Source: CAIWHR01 sp963809965
GTDB taxonomy: Bacteria; Pseudomonadota; Gammaproteobacteria; Burkholderiales; Casimicrobiaceae
Direction of reading: 5' to 3'
Assembly: GCA_963809965.1 (NCBI GenBank)
Contig: CAWELU010000061.1
Span: forward strand, 186,001 to 250,000
DNA length: 64,000 nt
Below the pieces are notes generated by a model, which worked only from the letters and a program-made list of their open reading frames with translations, had not been told where the DNA came from and made no database searches. Shown here piece after piece: positions 52,172 through 61,553 of the stretch. Positions within the stretch are counted from its first letter, which is position 1; each line of letters begins with the position of its first letter. Both the position numbers and the translations under genes were made by a program.

Positions 52172-53008
52172 ATGCATGAGTCGCTCGATCCCGGCACGCC
52201 CGCCGCCGGGCAACTCGCGGTTCAGCCTGCGGCGGCCGGCATGCGTCGCAATCGCGCGCTGCTTGCAAATTTCTTCAAGCGCGAGCTCACGACCCGCTAC
52301 CTCGGCAGCATCACCGGCCTCTTCTGGGCGCTCTTGCATCCGCTCGCCCTGCTTGGTGTCTACTACTTCGTTTTCACGATGGTGTTTCGCGCCGCCGGCT
52401 TCGGCGGCAGGAGCTTTCTGCTGTTCGTCGCGGTCGCGCTCTGGCCGTGGTTGGCCGCGCAGGAGGGGTTGCAGCGAGCGACCGCAAGCCTCGCCGGATA
52501 CGCCGGATTGATTCGCAAGGTTGCGTTCCCGCACGAGATCGTTGTCTATGCGTCGGTCGCCTCGACGCTCGCCCTGCAGTTCGTCGGCTACCTTGCCGTT
52601 CTGGTGGTGCTCGCAGCATTCGGCGAGCCGGTGCGATTCGAGGGACTGATCGTCGCGATTCCATTGTGGATCGTGCTCGCCATCGCGGTGACGGGGCTTG
52701 CGCTGCTCCTCGCTGCGCTGCAGGTGTTCATCCGCGACGTCGAGCACGTGCTGCTGCCCGTGCTGATGATCCTGATGTACCTGACGCCGATTCTCTATCC
52801 GCTGGCGCTGGTGCCGGAACGATTGCGTCCGTGGGTCGCCGCGAATCCGTTCGGCTGGCTCGTCGAGCGCATGCGCGACGCGTTGCTCGACGGCAAGCTG
52901 TCACTGCAATGGAGTGATGCCGTCGCTCTCGCGGTCGCGGTTGCGTTGTTCCATGCCGGACGCTGGGTGTTTCGCCGTCTCTCGCCGCACTTCGAGGATT
53001 TCCTGTGA
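52172..53008 (+). CDS. ABC-2 type polysaccharide export permease (Wzm-like)
   Basis: 278 residues from ATG 52172. TTGCTATCCT just upstream resembles a -10 element, which argues against the longer frame. Family features are the N-terminal FFKRELTTRYLGSITGLFWA, six membrane spans, and FIRDVEHVLLPVLMILMYLT PILYPL. It forms the channel for a lipid-linked glycan with the ATPase encoded next. The stop overlaps that gene's GTG. Confidence 0.9.
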   Translation: MHESLDPGTPAAGQLAVQPAAAGMRRNRALLANFFKRELTTRYLGSITGLFWALLHPLALLGVYYFVFTMVFRAAGFGGRSFLLFVAVALWPWLAAQEGLQRATASLAGYAGLIRKVAFPHEIVVYASVASTLALQFVGYLAVLVVLAAFGEPVRFEGLIVAIPLWIVLAIAVTGLALLLAALQVFIRDVEHVLLPVLMILMYLTPILYPLALVPERLRPWVAANPFGWLVERMRDALLDGKLSLQWSDAVALAVAVALFHAGRWVFRRLSPHFEDFL

Positions 53009-54195
53009 GCGCACTGTTGCGACTCGACGGCGTTGGCAAGGACTACGCGAAGGTCGAATCGCGCGGTGGCCGCCTGCGCCTGGTGTGGGATCTGCTCGCG
53101 GGGCGCGGCGCAGCGCACGTGTTCCGTGCCCTCGACGGCGTGAGCTTCGAACTCGCGCGCGGCGAATCACTGGGCGTGATCGGCGAGAACGGCGCCGGGA
53201 AGTCGACGCTCCTCAAGGTCGTCGCCGGCGTGATCAAGCCTACGCGGGGCCACGTCGCCGTCGACGGGCGTGTGGGCGCGCTGCTCGAACTGGGCTCGGG
53301 CTTTCACCCGGAATACACGGGACTGGCCAACATCGATCTCGCGGCCGCGCTGCTTGGCCTTGCACCCGACGAGATCGTGGCGAAGCGCGAGGCGATCATC
53401 GCGTTCGCCGACATCGGCGAGCACATCCGCGATCCGATCAAGCACTATTCTTCGGGGATGGTCGTACGGCTGGGGTTTGCGGTCGCGACCGCGCTCGCGC
53501 CGGACATCCTGATCACCGATGAAGTGCTGGCGGTGGGTGACGAGTCGTTCCAGAAGAAGTGCATCGCCTGGATCGAGCGGTTCCTGGCCGGCGGCGGCAC
53601 GCTGCTGCTCTGCTCGCACAGCATGTATCACGTCCAGAAGCTTTGCCGCCGTGCGCTGTGGCTGCGCGACGGCCGGGTCGCGCACTATGGGCCGGCGGCC
53701 GAGGTCACGCAAGCTTACCTCGCGTATCACGAAGGGAAGAGCGCCGGCAGGAAGCAGCCGATCGGCATGGCGCAGGCCGCCGCTGCCGGTGTCTATGCGA
53801 TCCAGTCGCTGGAGCTTGCGCCGGAGCACGCGATCGCGCAGGGAGCTTCGCTGGCGCTTTCGGGCGAGGTATTCTCGCCGGACGGTCGCGCGCCGGTGGT
53901 TCTGGTCGGCATTGTGGGCGCGGACGGGACGCCGGTGTATGGCGTCGCCACCGACATGGACCGTGTCACGCCACGCCGCATCGCGCCCGATCGGTACGCG
54001 TTCATGCTCGCGTTGCCGAACCTTGCGTTGCTGCCGGGCAAGTATTTCGTACGCGCGCACGCGCTCGATCCCGAAGGCGTGCGCCTGTTCGACAACGTGG
54101 AGTGTCCGCTCGTCGTCACGGGCGAAACGCGGGAGATGGGGCTCGTCCGGCTCGAGCACCGTTGGGGCACCGGAAGTGGCGACGGCGAATGCTGA
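53005..54195 (+). CDS. ABC polysaccharide exporter ATPase with C-terminal glycan-binding domain (Wzt-like)
   Basis: 396 residues from GTG 53005. The nucleotide-binding domain has Walker A GENGAGKST (60-68), the signature HYSSGM (147-152), Walker B ILITDE (168-173) and the switch His in LLCSHS. LLELGSGFHPEYTGLANI is typical of O-antigen/teichoate exporters. After about residue 250 comes a beta-sandwich domain like that of Wzt, which in E. coli O8/O9a recognises the finished, chemically capped chain end. A methyltransferase two genes downstream could make such a cap. Confidence 0.92.
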   Translation: MSALLRLDGVGKDYAKVESRGGRLRLVWDLLAGRGAAHVFRALDGVSFELARGESLGVIGENGAGKSTLLKVVAGVIKPTRGHVAVDGRVGALLELGSGFHPEYTGLANIDLAAALLGLAPDEIVAKREAIIAFADIGEHIRDPIKHYSSGMVVRLGFAVATALAPDILITDEVLAVGDESFQKKCIAWIERFLAGGGTLLLCSHSMYHVQKLCRRALWLRDGRVAHYGPAAEVTQAYLAYHEGKSAGRKQPIGMAQAAAAGVYAIQSLELAPEHAIAQGASLALSGEVFSPDGRAPVVLVGIVGADGTPVYGVATDMDRVTPRRIAPDRYAFMLALPNLALLPGKYFVRAHALDPEGVRLFDNVECPLVVTGETREMGLVRLEHRWGTGSGDGEC

Positions 54196-56291
54196 GGAGT
54201 CGAACCATCGATGTCGTCGTTCCGGTCTGTGGCCGCCACGCCGAGCTCGTTGCGTGCGTCGAGGCCGTGCGACAGCACGGCGGCAACCTTCGCCTGATCA
54301 TCGTCGACGACTGTCCGGATGACGCACGCATCGGCAAGCTATTCGGGCGGTTGTCCACCCCGAGAGCCCCACGGGTCCACTTGCTCCGCAACGAGCGGGA
54401 GCTCGGTTTCGCGGCCAGCGCCAATCGGGGCATCGCCGCGGGCCGCAACGACGTGGTGGTGCTCGGCGCGGACGCATTGGTGACGAGAGGATGGCTCGAC
54501 AGGATAAGGCGATGCGCCGCATCCGATCCGAGCGTCGGGACGGTCACGCCGTTGTCGAACGACGCCGGCGTATGCTTCGTTGCGAGTGGCGACGAAGGCA
54601 AGTCAGCGCCGAGCGATCCGGAACTCGTCAATCGCGCGGCGGCGGAAGCGGCTGTGCCGCTGTATCCGGACGCCCCGGCAGCGACGCCATTGTGCATGTT
54701 CATCCGTCGCGGAGCGTTGCGCGCGATTGGGGCGTTCGACGAGACGTTCGCCAATGGCGAGGACGCCGTACGCGATTTGAGCGTTCGCGCCCGCAAGGCC
54801 GGATACCGCAATGTGCTGTGCGACGACACGTTCGTCGGTCGCGGCGGGGCCGCATCGGCAGGTGTGCAGACGGCGCGGGACCCGATCGAGCCGATCCGCG
54901 GCATGATTCGATCGCAGGTCGCGCTGCTCTCTCATCCCGGCAAGCCGGGCGTGCTGCACGTCCTGCACGATCGAGGCGGCGGAACGGAGAAATACGTTCG
55001 AGATCTCGTGGCCCAAACGCGCGAGAGCCACCGCCATTTTTACTTCCGGATCCTGCCCGACCACTGGCGACTGACGGACGCCAGCGGTTCGGTGCCAACG
55101 AACTACGAGCATCTGCGGCATGATGACGGCACGCATGGCGAATGGCTGGGATCGCTTTGCGCCTGGCTTGGCATCGAGCGGGTTCACGTCCACAGCCTGG
55201 TGGGAAGCGGCGACGACTTGCTGCGGATCCTGGACGCCGCCGGGCTCCCGTACTGCTATACGGTGCACGACATGTACCTGCCGTGCCCGACCGTCTACCT
55301 GATCGACAGCCACGGCGACTACTGCGAGGCGACGACCGATGTCGCGGCCTGCCGGCGGTGCCTTTCCGGGTTCCGCGCTTGGGAGGGCGTCGACATCGAA
55401 CGCTGGCGCCTTCACTACCGGGATTTCCTTGCCAGGGCGGATAGGGTTTTCGCGCCTTCGGCGTGGGCGCGGGATACGCTGAGGAAATACTTCCCCGGCG
55501 TGGAGGCGGACGTTGCGCCGCCACGAGCCGCGATGCGGAAAATTTTGCCCCCGCGCAGCCTCGTCAATGGGTATCCCCTGGCGGATGACGGGAGTCGCCA
55601 CGTTGGCGTGCTTGGCGCCATCGGACCGGAGAAAGGGGCGAGAATCCTGGAGATGCTGGTCACGAGGGTCCGGGAACGAGGCCTTCCCCTTCGCGTGGTC
55701 CTGATCGGCTACACGGACCGCGACAACCGCTCGCAGTCGGACGACGGTGTATTCACCGTGCACGGCCGGTACCGAGCGGAAGAGATCACAGCGCTGCTCG
55801 ATCACTACCGGATCGCCGTCGTCCTGTTTCCGACAGTCTGGCCGGAGACGTTCAGTTATACCTTGGGGGAGACGTGGCTGGCGGGGCGGCCGGCGCTCGT
55901 TCCGCCCGCCGGCGCACTGCAGGAGCGGGTCATCGCCACAGGCGCGGGTTGGATCATGGACGGCTGGCCGAACGTCGACGCGATCCTCGACCAAATGACG
56001 GAGCTGACGGCGCCGGAGAATCGCGCGGAGCTCACGCGCAGGGGGCAACTCGCACAAGCAGCGTCTCGGGAGGGCGAAGCTGCGCTGGATCCTGTGCGAG
56101 AATTCTACGGTGACATGCGGGCGGGCGCGAATCGCGGGGCGGGGCACGTCGTTTCGCGTCAGCGCATTTACGAATCTGCGTGTCTGGCGCTGGGCATTGA
56201 GCCTGCCGCCGCACCGACGCCGCGTGCGTCGCTCGCAAGGTCACGAGGTCGCGCGGGCAGGGAGTCCCTTTTCCGGCTTTTCCGTGGTTAG
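54189..56291 (+). CDS. Two-domain glycosyltransferase, GT2-like plus GT4
   Basis: 700 residues from ATG 54189, overlapping wzt by seven bases. Residues 1-240 form a GT2 domain (IDVVVPVCGRHAELVACVEA, GADALVTRGWLD with D95), closely similar to the GT2 protein at 57.5 kb. However, that paralog's GEENDLCLRA and HLGG catalytic segments are replaced by GEDAVRDLSVRA and GRGG, so this domain may be weakened. Residues about 254-680 form a GT4 domain (GVLHVLHDRGGGTEKYV, YCYTVHDMYLPCPTVYL, and the EX7E pair E553/E561 in PETFSYTLGE). It probably builds part of the exported glycan. Confidence 0.88.
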   Translation: MLRSRTIDVVVPVCGRHAELVACVEAVRQHGGNLRLIIVDDCPDDARIGKLFGRLSTPRAPRVHLLRNERELGFAASANRGIAAGRNDVVVLGADALVTRGWLDRIRRCAASDPSVGTVTPLSNDAGVCFVASGDEGKSAPSDPELVNRAAAEAAVPLYPDAPAATPLCMFIRRGALRAIGAFDETFANGEDAVRDLSVRARKAGYRNVLCDDTFVGRGGAASAGVQTARDPIEPIRGMIRSQVALLSHPGKPGVLHVLHDRGGGTEKYVRDLVAQTRESHRHFYFRILPDHWRLTDASGSVPTNYEHLRHDDGTHGEWLGSLCAWLGIERVHVHSLVGSGDDLLRILDAAGLPYCYTVHDMYLPCPTVYLIDSHGDYCEATTDVAACRRCLSGFRAWEGVDIERWRLHYRDFLARADRVFAPSAWARDTLRKYFPGVEADVAPPRAAMRKILPPRSLVNGYPLADDGSRHVGVLGAIGPEKGARILEMLVTRVRERGLPLRVVLIGYTDRDNRSQSDDGVFTVHGRYRAEEITALLDHYRIAVVLFPTVWPETFSYTLGETWLAGRPALVPPAGALQERVIATGAGWIMDGWPNVDAILDQMTELTAPENRAELTRRGQLAQAASREGEAALDPVREFYGDMRAGANRGAGHVVSRQRIYESACLALGIEPAAAPTPRASLARSRGRAGRESLFRLFRG

Positions 56292-57421
56292 GTCGCGCTT
56301 CCATCGTCTTCTCGATTCGCTGCGACCCGAGGCGCGGCGCGCCGATGCGCCGGATGCGCCGACACCATTCTCGCTGAACCGGCTTGCCCGGGAGAATCCG
56401 GGCCTCGCGCGTCACTATGGCTGGGACATCAATCCGATGCCCGCGGCATCGGGACCGCTGTGGCTGCACCTGGGCTGCGGCGAACGGGTCTTCGACGGTT
56501 TCGTCAATCTGGACTTCATTCCGCACGACGAGCGAGTGACGGCGTGGAACCTGCTGGATCTGTGGCCGGAGGGGTTGACGGGAACGGTGGAGGGACTGTT
56601 CTGCGAGGACGTGCTCGAGCACTTCTTCCTCGGCGAGCAGGTCTACATCCTGTGCAATGTGAACCGCGCGCTCAAGACCGGCGCAGTGGCACGAACGCTG
56701 ATGCCGAGTCTCGCGAGGCTCGTGGACTTGCGCGCCGACTACAGACCTGGGCCGGAAGAGCTCCTGCACACCGCCTTCGGTGTGGACACTGGCGGGGATG
56801 CGCTCAATATCGGCATGCGTTTCTCCGGCCATCGCTGGCTGCACGACGCGCAGAGCCTCGGCCGCCTGGCGGAGCTGTGCGGTTTCGATGTCGTTTCCAC
56901 GACCTGTGCCACGTCGACGGTGGCAAGATTCAACGGCCTGAACTTGCGCGACGAGAACAACTCGCTGTCCTTCGCCAACGACCTTCGCAAGGTGCGAACC
57001 GTCAGCCGCACGCTGTTGGCACCGCAACCGGTGAACGGCGCAAGCCTGCTCGAGGAGATGGGCTGGAGGCGCGCAGCTCTTCGTCGCCACGTCGGCGCGC
57101 CCGACCATCGAATATCCCGCCGCGCAACCCTTCGATGCGCGGGCGGTCACCTGCATCAACATCCGGTCATCCAACCTGTCGTCGTTCGACGAGCACAACC
57201 TCAAGACCCTGGTGATCGACGACGCCCATCGCGACCGGCCGTGGTACTTCGATGAGACACTGAAGTCCCGGCCGTGCATGAACATCGTCGAGCGCAGGCA
57301 GCTGGACCTCATCCTGCGCGGCGCGGCGACGCTCTCCCGGCTGTCGTTTTCACCGGCGGCGCGCGCGGGCGAACACTTCACGCTGGGCTGTGCGGAAATC
57401 TTCACGCTCGATCAGGGTTGA
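56284..57421 (+). CDS. SAM-dependent methyltransferase (apparent frameshift)
   Basis: Starts near GTG 56284, overlapping the previous stop. The SAM site is LWLHLGCGERVFDGFVNLD (G64-C65-G66), followed by FCEDVLEHFFLGEQVYILCN, a standard class I layout. A +1 shift at about 57064-57076, after LLEEMGWRR, leads to the resumed frame LFVATSARPTIEYPAAQPFD through to FTLDQG. About 379 residues. In this locus it may methylate a sugar of the exported chain. The C-terminal 110 residues after the shift are unfamiliar to me. Confidence 0.78.
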
Positions 57422-57465
57422 CAAGCCGTGCCATCGCAGCCTAGAACGCAGTCGCTGAGGCGACG

Positions 57466-58899
57466 ATGATCGACGTCGTCATTCCCGTCTACAACGCCGC
57501 GGAGGATCTCGAGCGGTGCGTCGAGAGCGTCCTCGCCCATACGGCGCGGCCGCATCGGCTGATCCTGATCGACGACGCCTCGCCTGACCCGGCAATCGCC
57601 GCGTATTTCGACACGCTCGCGCGCCGCGGGCTGCCGCAGGTCGTGCTGCTCGGAAACGACCGGAACCTCGGCTTCACCGGCACGGCCAACCGCGGCATGG
57701 AGACGTCGCAGGCGGACGTCGTGCTGCTCAATTCCGACACGGTCGTCACCGCGGGATGGCTCGACGCACTCGCGCGATGCGCGGCGGCCGACGCCTCGAT
57801 CGGCACCATCACACCCTTTTCCAATAACGCCGAGATCTGCTCGTTTCCGCGCTTCTGCGAGGACAATCCCTGGCCGGACGGCGCCGATCCCGAGGCGGTC
57901 CGCCTGGCGCTCGCGCAGGCTGCGGTGCCGACGTATCCCGAGTTGCCGACGGGCGTGGGTTTCTGCCTCTACATTCGCCGCGCCCTGATCGCCGCGGTGG
58001 GCCGGTTCGACCCGGCGTTCGGGCTGGGGTACGGCGAGGAAAACGATCTGTGCCTGCGCGCCGTGGACGCGGGCTTTCGCAACGTCCTGTGCGACGACGC
58101 ATTCGTGCTGCACCTGGGGGGGCGCTCGTTCGAGGGAAAGAAGGCGACGCTCGGGACGCGCAATCTCGAACTGGTTGTCGAGCGACATCCACGGTATCTC
58201 GAGCTGGTCCATGACTACATTGCCGCCGATCCGTTGCGCGCGATTCGGGGCGCAGCGTTGGCGCGGCAGCGCGTGCTGACCGGGCCCGGGCGCAGCCTGT
58301 TGCACGTGATCCGGGAACCGGGAAGCGATGTCGAGCACCGCGTCCGTGCGCTGATCGACGCGTCGTGGGCACAGTGCCGGCATTACATTGCGCTCGCCGT
58401 GGACGACGCCTGGCAGCTCGAAGAATGCCTGGACGATGGATCCACACGCAAGTTCGAGTTTATCCGCACGCACGGCGAGTCATGGGCGGATTTTTTCGGC
58501 GGCCTCTGCGCGGCGTTCGCGATCGATCGCGCCCAACTGCACGACATTTCCGGCTGTCGCGACGGCATCCTCGCCGGGCTGGCGGGTCTCGGTCTGCGCT
58601 ACAGTGACACGCCGCTCGCCGTGCCGGCAGCCGCACCGTTCGATCGGGCGCGGATTCGGGACGCGCAGGGCTACGTGCCGTGGACGGCCCTGGCGTACGG
58701 CCTCGACGAGGTTCCGTCCACGCCCGCGCTCAAACCCGTTCCGAGCCCCGAACCGGTTGCGGAACCGGACCCCGCTTTCAATCGCGGCGGCAGGATTGCC
58801 CGGACGGCGTTGCGGTTGCGGCGCACGTTGCCCGGCCGCGTGCTCTATCGACTCACCCCGGAACGGGTACGCAGGGCGCTTCGCTCCCGTCTGCGATGA
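57466..58899 (+). CDS. Glycosyltransferase family 2 with C-terminal extension
   Basis: 477 residues. The GT-A domain shows IDVVIPVYNAAEDLERCVES, the NSD metal site (N89-D91) in LLNSDTVVTAGWLD, and GEENDLCLRA (190-199) plus H216 in VLHLGG, all catalytic positions. Residues about 290-430 form an extra domain of unknown role (HYIALAVDDAWQLEECLDDG), and the C-terminus is basic. Its ATG is 44 bases after the methyltransferase. It is the better-preserved paralog of the GT2 half at 54.2 kb. Confidence 0.88.
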   Translation: MIDVVIPVYNAAEDLERCVESVLAHTARPHRLILIDDASPDPAIAAYFDTLARRGLPQVVLLGNDRNLGFTGTANRGMETSQADVVLLNSDTVVTAGWLDALARCAAADASIGTITPFSNNAEICSFPRFCEDNPWPDGADPEAVRLALAQAAVPTYPELPTGVGFCLYIRRALIAAVGRFDPAFGLGYGEENDLCLRAVDAGFRNVLCDDAFVLHLGGRSFEGKKATLGTRNLELVVERHPRYLELVHDYIAADPLRAIRGAALARQRVLTGPGRSLLHVIREPGSDVEHRVRALIDASWAQCRHYIALAVDDAWQLEECLDDGSTRKFEFIRTHGESWADFFGGLCAAFAIDRAQLHDISGCRDGILAGLAGLGLRYSDTPLAVPAAAPFDRARIRDAQGYVPWTALAYGLDEVPSTPALKPVPSPEPVAEPDPAFNRGGRIARTALRLRRTLPGRVLYRLTPERVRRALRSRLR

Positions 58900-61547
58900 A
58901 AGACGCGTCGGATTACGCGGCGCACTGCGTGGCGACGTTCGCGCCGCAGTTTCCGCTGTTGTGGCCGCGGCGCACCGCGGGGGAGCAACTGCGAGTTGTC
59001 GCGCTGGTCGGTCCCACGCTCGATGCAGTCGCGGCCGCGGCGCTGGAGGAGCTCTCTCGGCTCTCGGCAGAGCGCTTCGATTTCACGCTCGCGAGGATCG
59101 GCGGAACCGTTCCAGCGGCAAACGCAGGCGCACGCGCGCGGACGCCGCGCATTGTCGGTCTTTCTTCCGCGCTCGACATGAACGACGCAAAGCGCATTGC
59201 GCGATTCGACCCCGATGTGCTCGTCGATCTCATCGGTCGCGCGGCGCCGGTGGGGCCGCTGCTGGCGCGCCGGCCGGCGCGGAGGCTGCTGACGGTCGCC
59301 GGAATAGGCGACGTGAACGTGGAGCCGCTCGTCGATCGTGGCGCGGTCGCTGTGGACGTGCTTGGCGCAACGCTGGATCGCCTGCAGCGAGCGCTCGCGG
59401 TGCGAAATGCCGAACAGGGAGCGATGGCACCGAAGATCCCGGAGGCCGGCGCGATGACTGCACTTTGGGAAAACGCCGTACGCGCGCACCAGGGAGGGAA
59501 GCTCGACGTGGCGCGCGAAGGCTATGAGCGCGTTTTGAGCCTGCAGCCAGGGTACGCACCCGCGCACTACCTGCTGGGGATCGTGCTGCGTGAATGCGGC
59601 GACAGGCAGGGCGCCCGCGCTCAATTCGATGCGGCTACCGCGGGCGCGCCCGGCTACGTCGATGCGCGCATCGCGGCGGCAACGACGGCACAGGCGGCCG
59701 GCGACACCGCGACAGCCATAGCGCTATGCACGGCCGGTCTCGCCGTCGCCGGCAATAGTGCGCCGCTCTGGCGCACCCTCGGACTCGCGCAGCTGGCAAC
59801 CGGCGACACACTGGCGGCTGCGACTTCGTTCGAGCGCGCCGTTGCTCTGGCGCCCGACGACGCCGACACGCACTACAACCATGGCGTCGCGCTGCAGATG
59901 CAACGCCACCCGGATGCCGCCGAAACAGCATATCGGCGGGCGATCACGCTGCACCCGAAATTTCCGGCCGCGAACTTCAATCTCGGCGTCCTGTGCCAGG
60001 AACAAGGCCGGCCCGACGCGGCAGCCGCAGCCTACCGCGCCGTGCTCGACGCGGATCCCGTGCACGTTGCGTCGTACAAGAATCTGGGCGAAGTCTTGTT
60101 TGCCGCGGGCCGCCTCGACGCGTGGATCGAGAACTTCCGTCGCTTCGAGGCGCATTGTCCTGATGCGCTGCCGCTCGCAGTACAGGCGCTCGAAGCCTGC
60201 CACCATCTCGCGGACTTCCGGAAACTCGACGATTACCTCGAGGGGCTCGCGGAAGACCGATTCGAGGCGCGCGACGATATCGAGCTGGTCGACAGCCTCG
60301 AACAGCTCCTCTACCTACTCCTGTTTTTCGATGTCTCGCCCGAGACGATGCTCCGGCTGGCGCGGAATTACAACGCGGCGGCACGCAGGGTGTACGGCGA
60401 ACCACTGCGCGCGCGCGCCACCAGGAACCCGGGCCGGCCGCGCATTGGTTACCTGTCGGCGGACCTGCGCAATCACGTGATGGGCAAGATGATGTGGGAG
60501 GCGCTGCGGCACCACGACAAGGCGCAGTTCGAATTGTTCTTCTACTCGCTGGCGACGAGGGAGGATGAGTGGACCGAGCGCTTTCGCGGCCTGGCCGACC
60601 GGTTCGACGTGGTTGCGCTGTTGTCCGAGCGCGCGGCTGCCGAACGGATCGCCGCGGACGACCTCGACATCCTCGTCGACCTCTCGACGCATACGAAGGG
60701 AGCGCGCCCCGGCATTCTTGCGCTGAAGCCGGCCCGCGTGCAGCTGACACACATCGCGAGCGCCGGGACCGTCGGTTTGGCGACGATCGATTTCAAGCTC
60801 ACCGACCATCATGCGGATCTGCCCGCGAACGAGAGCCAGCAGATCGAGAAGCTGCTGCCGATGGACGGCTGCGTGTATCCGTATCGGCACATCCGGCCTG
60901 CCGTGACGCATCCATTCGATCGTTGCTCGCTGGGGATAGCCCGCGATGCCGTGGTGATCGGTGCGTTCGTAAGCGGGCTCAAGCTTTCCCGACGCTGCCT
61001 CGCGCTTTGGCGCGAAGTGCTGGAACGCCTCCCGCGGGCAATACTGGCGTTCTCGCCCGTGATGGCGGCGCAATGGCCGCTCTACCTTCGGCTGACCGCT
61101 GCTGCGGGCATTGCAGCGGACCGGGTGGTCTTCGTGCCGCAGGGCCGCGACGACGCCGAAAACCAGGCCCGCTACACGCTGGTCGACTTCGTGCTGGACC
61201 CCATGCCCTATGGCGGAACCAATGGAACGCTGGAGGCGCTCGACATGGGGGTGCCGGTGGTTACCCTCGTGGGGCAGCGGCATTGCGAGCGCACGTCCTA
61301 TTCGATTCTCGCCAATCTCGGTGTCGAGGCCACGGTGGCATTCAACGCGCAGGAGTATGTTCGGATTGCCGTGCGCCTTTGCGAAGATGCTGCATTCATG
61401 CACGATGTGCGCGCGGCGATCAGGGCAGGACTGGTGCGATCGCCGCTCGTCGATGCAATCGGGCATACACGCGCGCTCGAGCGTGCCTACGTGGCGGCAC
61501 TCGCGGATCGCGCTCCCGAAGTGCTTGTCGCGGCAACCGTCGGCTGA
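58896..61547 (+). CDS. TPR protein with O-GlcNAc-transferase-like (GT41) domain
   Basis: 883 residues; ATG overlaps the previous stop. Residues about 190-440 hold seven or so TPR units (APAHYLLGIVLRECGDRQGA). The GT41 catalytic part (about 510-875) begins RIGYLSADLRNHVMGKMMWE, with H527 where OGT has its active-site His, then DILVDLSTHTKGARPGILAL, K695 in GAFVSGLKLSRR and the UDP site PYGGTNGTLEALDMGVPVVT. Residues about 30-140 look like a second, degenerate copy of the GT41 N-lobe placed before the TPRs. It probably glycosylates Ser/Thr of proteins in the cytoplasm. The protein target is unknown. Confidence 0.88.
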   Translation: MKDASDYAAHCVATFAPQFPLLWPRRTAGEQLRVVALVGPTLDAVAAAALEELSRLSAERFDFTLARIGGTVPAANAGARARTPRIVGLSSALDMNDAKRIARFDPDVLVDLIGRAAPVGPLLARRPARRLLTVAGIGDVNVEPLVDRGAVAVDVLGATLDRLQRALAVRNAEQGAMAPKIPEAGAMTALWENAVRAHQGGKLDVAREGYERVLSLQPGYAPAHYLLGIVLRECGDRQGARAQFDAATAGAPGYVDARIAAATTAQAAGDTATAIALCTAGLAVAGNSAPLWRTLGLAQLATGDTLAAATSFERAVALAPDDADTHYNHGVALQMQRHPDAAETAYRRAITLHPKFPAANFNLGVLCQEQGRPDAAAAAYRAVLDADPVHVASYKNLGEVLFAAGRLDAWIENFRRFEAHCPDALPLAVQALEACHHLADFRKLDDYLEGLAEDRFEARDDIELVDSLEQLLYLLLFFDVSPETMLRLARNYNAAARRVYGEPLRARATRNPGRPRIGYLSADLRNHVMGKMMWEALRHHDKAQFELFFYSLATREDEWTERFRGLADRFDVVALLSERAAAERIAADDLDILVDLSTHTKGARPGILALKPARVQLTHIASAGTVGLATIDFKLTDHHADLPANESQQIEKLLPMDGCVYPYRHIRPAVTHPFDRCSLGIARDAVVIGAFVSGLKLSRRCLALWREVLERLPRAILAFSPVMAAQWPLYLRLTAAAGIAADRVVFVPQGRDDAENQARYTLVDFVLDPMPYGGTNGTLEALDMGVPVVTLVGQRHCERTSYSILANLGVEATVAFNAQEYVRIAVRLCEDAAFMHDVRAAIRAGLVRSPLVDAIGHTRALERAYVAALADRAPEVLVAATVG

Positions 61548-61553
61548 GGCGCT

